45,438 bases of DNA. It comes from an uncultured Lachnospiraceae bacterium (GTDB lineage: Bacteria; Bacillota; Clostridia; Lachnospirales; Lachnospiraceae). Every line of letters begins with the position of its first letter. The stretch's first letter is position 1. The stretch lies in contig CACZJD010000009.1 in the NCBI GenBank assembly GCA_902781325.1, positions 1-45,438 of the forward strand. The letters are read 5' to 3'. Of the stretch, positions 44,934-45,438 are shown piece after piece. A program made the position numbers and the translations under genes. Below the pieces are notes generated by a model. That model did no database searches. It had not been told where the DNA came from and saw only the letters and a list, made by a program, of their open reading frames with translations.

Positions 44934-44970
44934 AAAAACAGCAGGTGACAAGTCACCTGCTGTTTTTTTA
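44932..44970. terminator. Bidirectional terminator
   Basis: ACAGCAGGTGAC pairs with GTCACCTGCTGT around a 2-nt centre, flanked by A and T runs. It serves the lipase and the convergent transporter. Confidence 0.9.
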
Positions 44971-44978
44971 ATTCATTA

Positions 44979-45438
44979 TTATTTTGCCAGCGGCTGCTTA
45001 TCCGAGAGTCTCAGGAAAACGAACCCCAGCAGGAAGAATACAGCCAGGGAAGCGACCGCGATGTTGATCGTGCCGCCTGCCAGCTTGACCCATGCGATTA
45101 CCGCAGAGCCGAGGAAAGACGCTCCTTTGGCAAAAATATCATAGATGCCGAAGTATTCTCCGGAGTTCTCCGCGGGAATGATCTTGGAGAAGTAACTTCT
45201 GGAGAGGGACTGGATCGATCCCTGGAAGCATCCGACGCCAAATGCGAGGATGCCGAAATCGATCAGTGTGTGCAGCGTCAGCGCGTAGAGACAGACACAG
45301 AAGTATCCGACAATACAGGCCAGGATCAGCGGCACAGTATCAAATTTCTTGGAAAGCTGCGCAAACACAAGCGATCCGCCAAAAGCCACGACCTGTGTAG
45401 CCAGAAGGAAAACGACCTGTCCGACGGTGGGAAGCCCC
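44979..45438 (-). CDS. UMF1/Atg22-like MFS transporter, C-terminal part (runs off window)
   Basis: The last ~152 residues of a multi-helix transporter whose start lies beyond the window. The GSIQSLSRSYFSKIIPAENS block followed by GEYFGIYDIFAKGASFLGSA is characteristic of the UMF1 family (vacuole effluxer Atg22-like MFS proteins) in Firmicutes; members are thought to export small solutes. About five hydrophobic helices are visible. It ends KQPLAK before a stop at 44979. It is convergent with the GDPD-lipase operon. Confidence 0.9.
   Translation of the reverse strand, partial: GLPTVGQVVFLLATQVVAFGGSLVFAQLSKKFDTVPLILACIVGYFCVCLYALTLHTLIDFGILAFGVGCFQGSIQSLSRSYFSKIIPAENSGEYFGIYDIFAKGASFLGSAVIAWVKLAGGTINIAVASLAVFFLLGFVFLRLSDKQPLAK

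Overview
The window looks like chromosome of an anaerobic, low-GC-phylum Gram-positive bacterium, most likely a gut or rumen Clostridia member close to Lachnospiraceae. The reasons are strong AGGAGG-type ribosome binding sites, a T-box leader in front of pheST, a GPH-family galactoside symporter, a DUF3048 lipoprotein, a clostripain-like protease with BspA-type leucine-rich repeats, a choline-binding-repeat surface protein and a UMF1-type transporter. Base composition is roughly balanced by eye (not computed). There is no phage, insertion sequence, CRISPR array, rRNA or tRNA that I can see.

Layout. 1-5.1 kb: an esterase/ATP-grasp pair (minus), a lone esterase (plus), a bcp - HD-domain - membrane-anchored protein run (minus), and a broken nuclease-like gene that meets a 45-residue aldo/keto reductase stub tail to tail. 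5.4-13.1 kb: an unknown single-pass membrane protein, then an AraC-type regulator divergent from a beta-galactosidase and galactoside symporter operon. 13.2-18.6 kb: a nitroreductase remnant, a large Ser/Thr kinase, a diadenylate-cyclase-like protein with an uncharacterised partner, a frameshifted cupin-like gene and a 65-residue protein. 18.8-25.8 kb: a secreted metallo-beta-lactamase-fold protein with choline-binding repeats (Pce/CbpE-like), a PHP phosphatase, a polar amino acid ABC transporter and aspartate kinase. 25.9-35.8 kb: an omega-amidase-like nitrilase, three lipoproteins (one a 1472-residue C11 protease with leucine-rich repeats), a histidine phosphatase and an alpha/beta hydrolase. 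35.8-39.7 kb: pheS-pheT under a T-box. 39.8-45.4 kb: a decayed second beta-galactosidase, a GlsB-type protein, a translationally coupled GDPD-lipase pair and the end of a UMF1-type transporter.

The strongest candidate for an undescribed system is the kinase / DAC-like / 188-residue protein cluster on the minus strand at 13.4-18.0 kb. The two transcription units are separate, but both begin with a TATAAT box followed by the same 13-nt leader string, which suggests co-regulation. The second strong observation is a perfect 22-bp tandem duplication of the specifier segment of the phe T-box. The third is the Pce-like domain order in a likely gut commensal.

Gene decay is frequent: five broken genes or stubs occur in 45 kb (nuclease-like, aldo/keto reductase, nitroreductase, cupin-like, GH2). 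Several lesions are deletions of tens of bases, so they are not simple single-base read errors. Starts were chosen mainly by Shine-Dalgarno position. Family assignments come from recognising motifs by eye; no database search was run.
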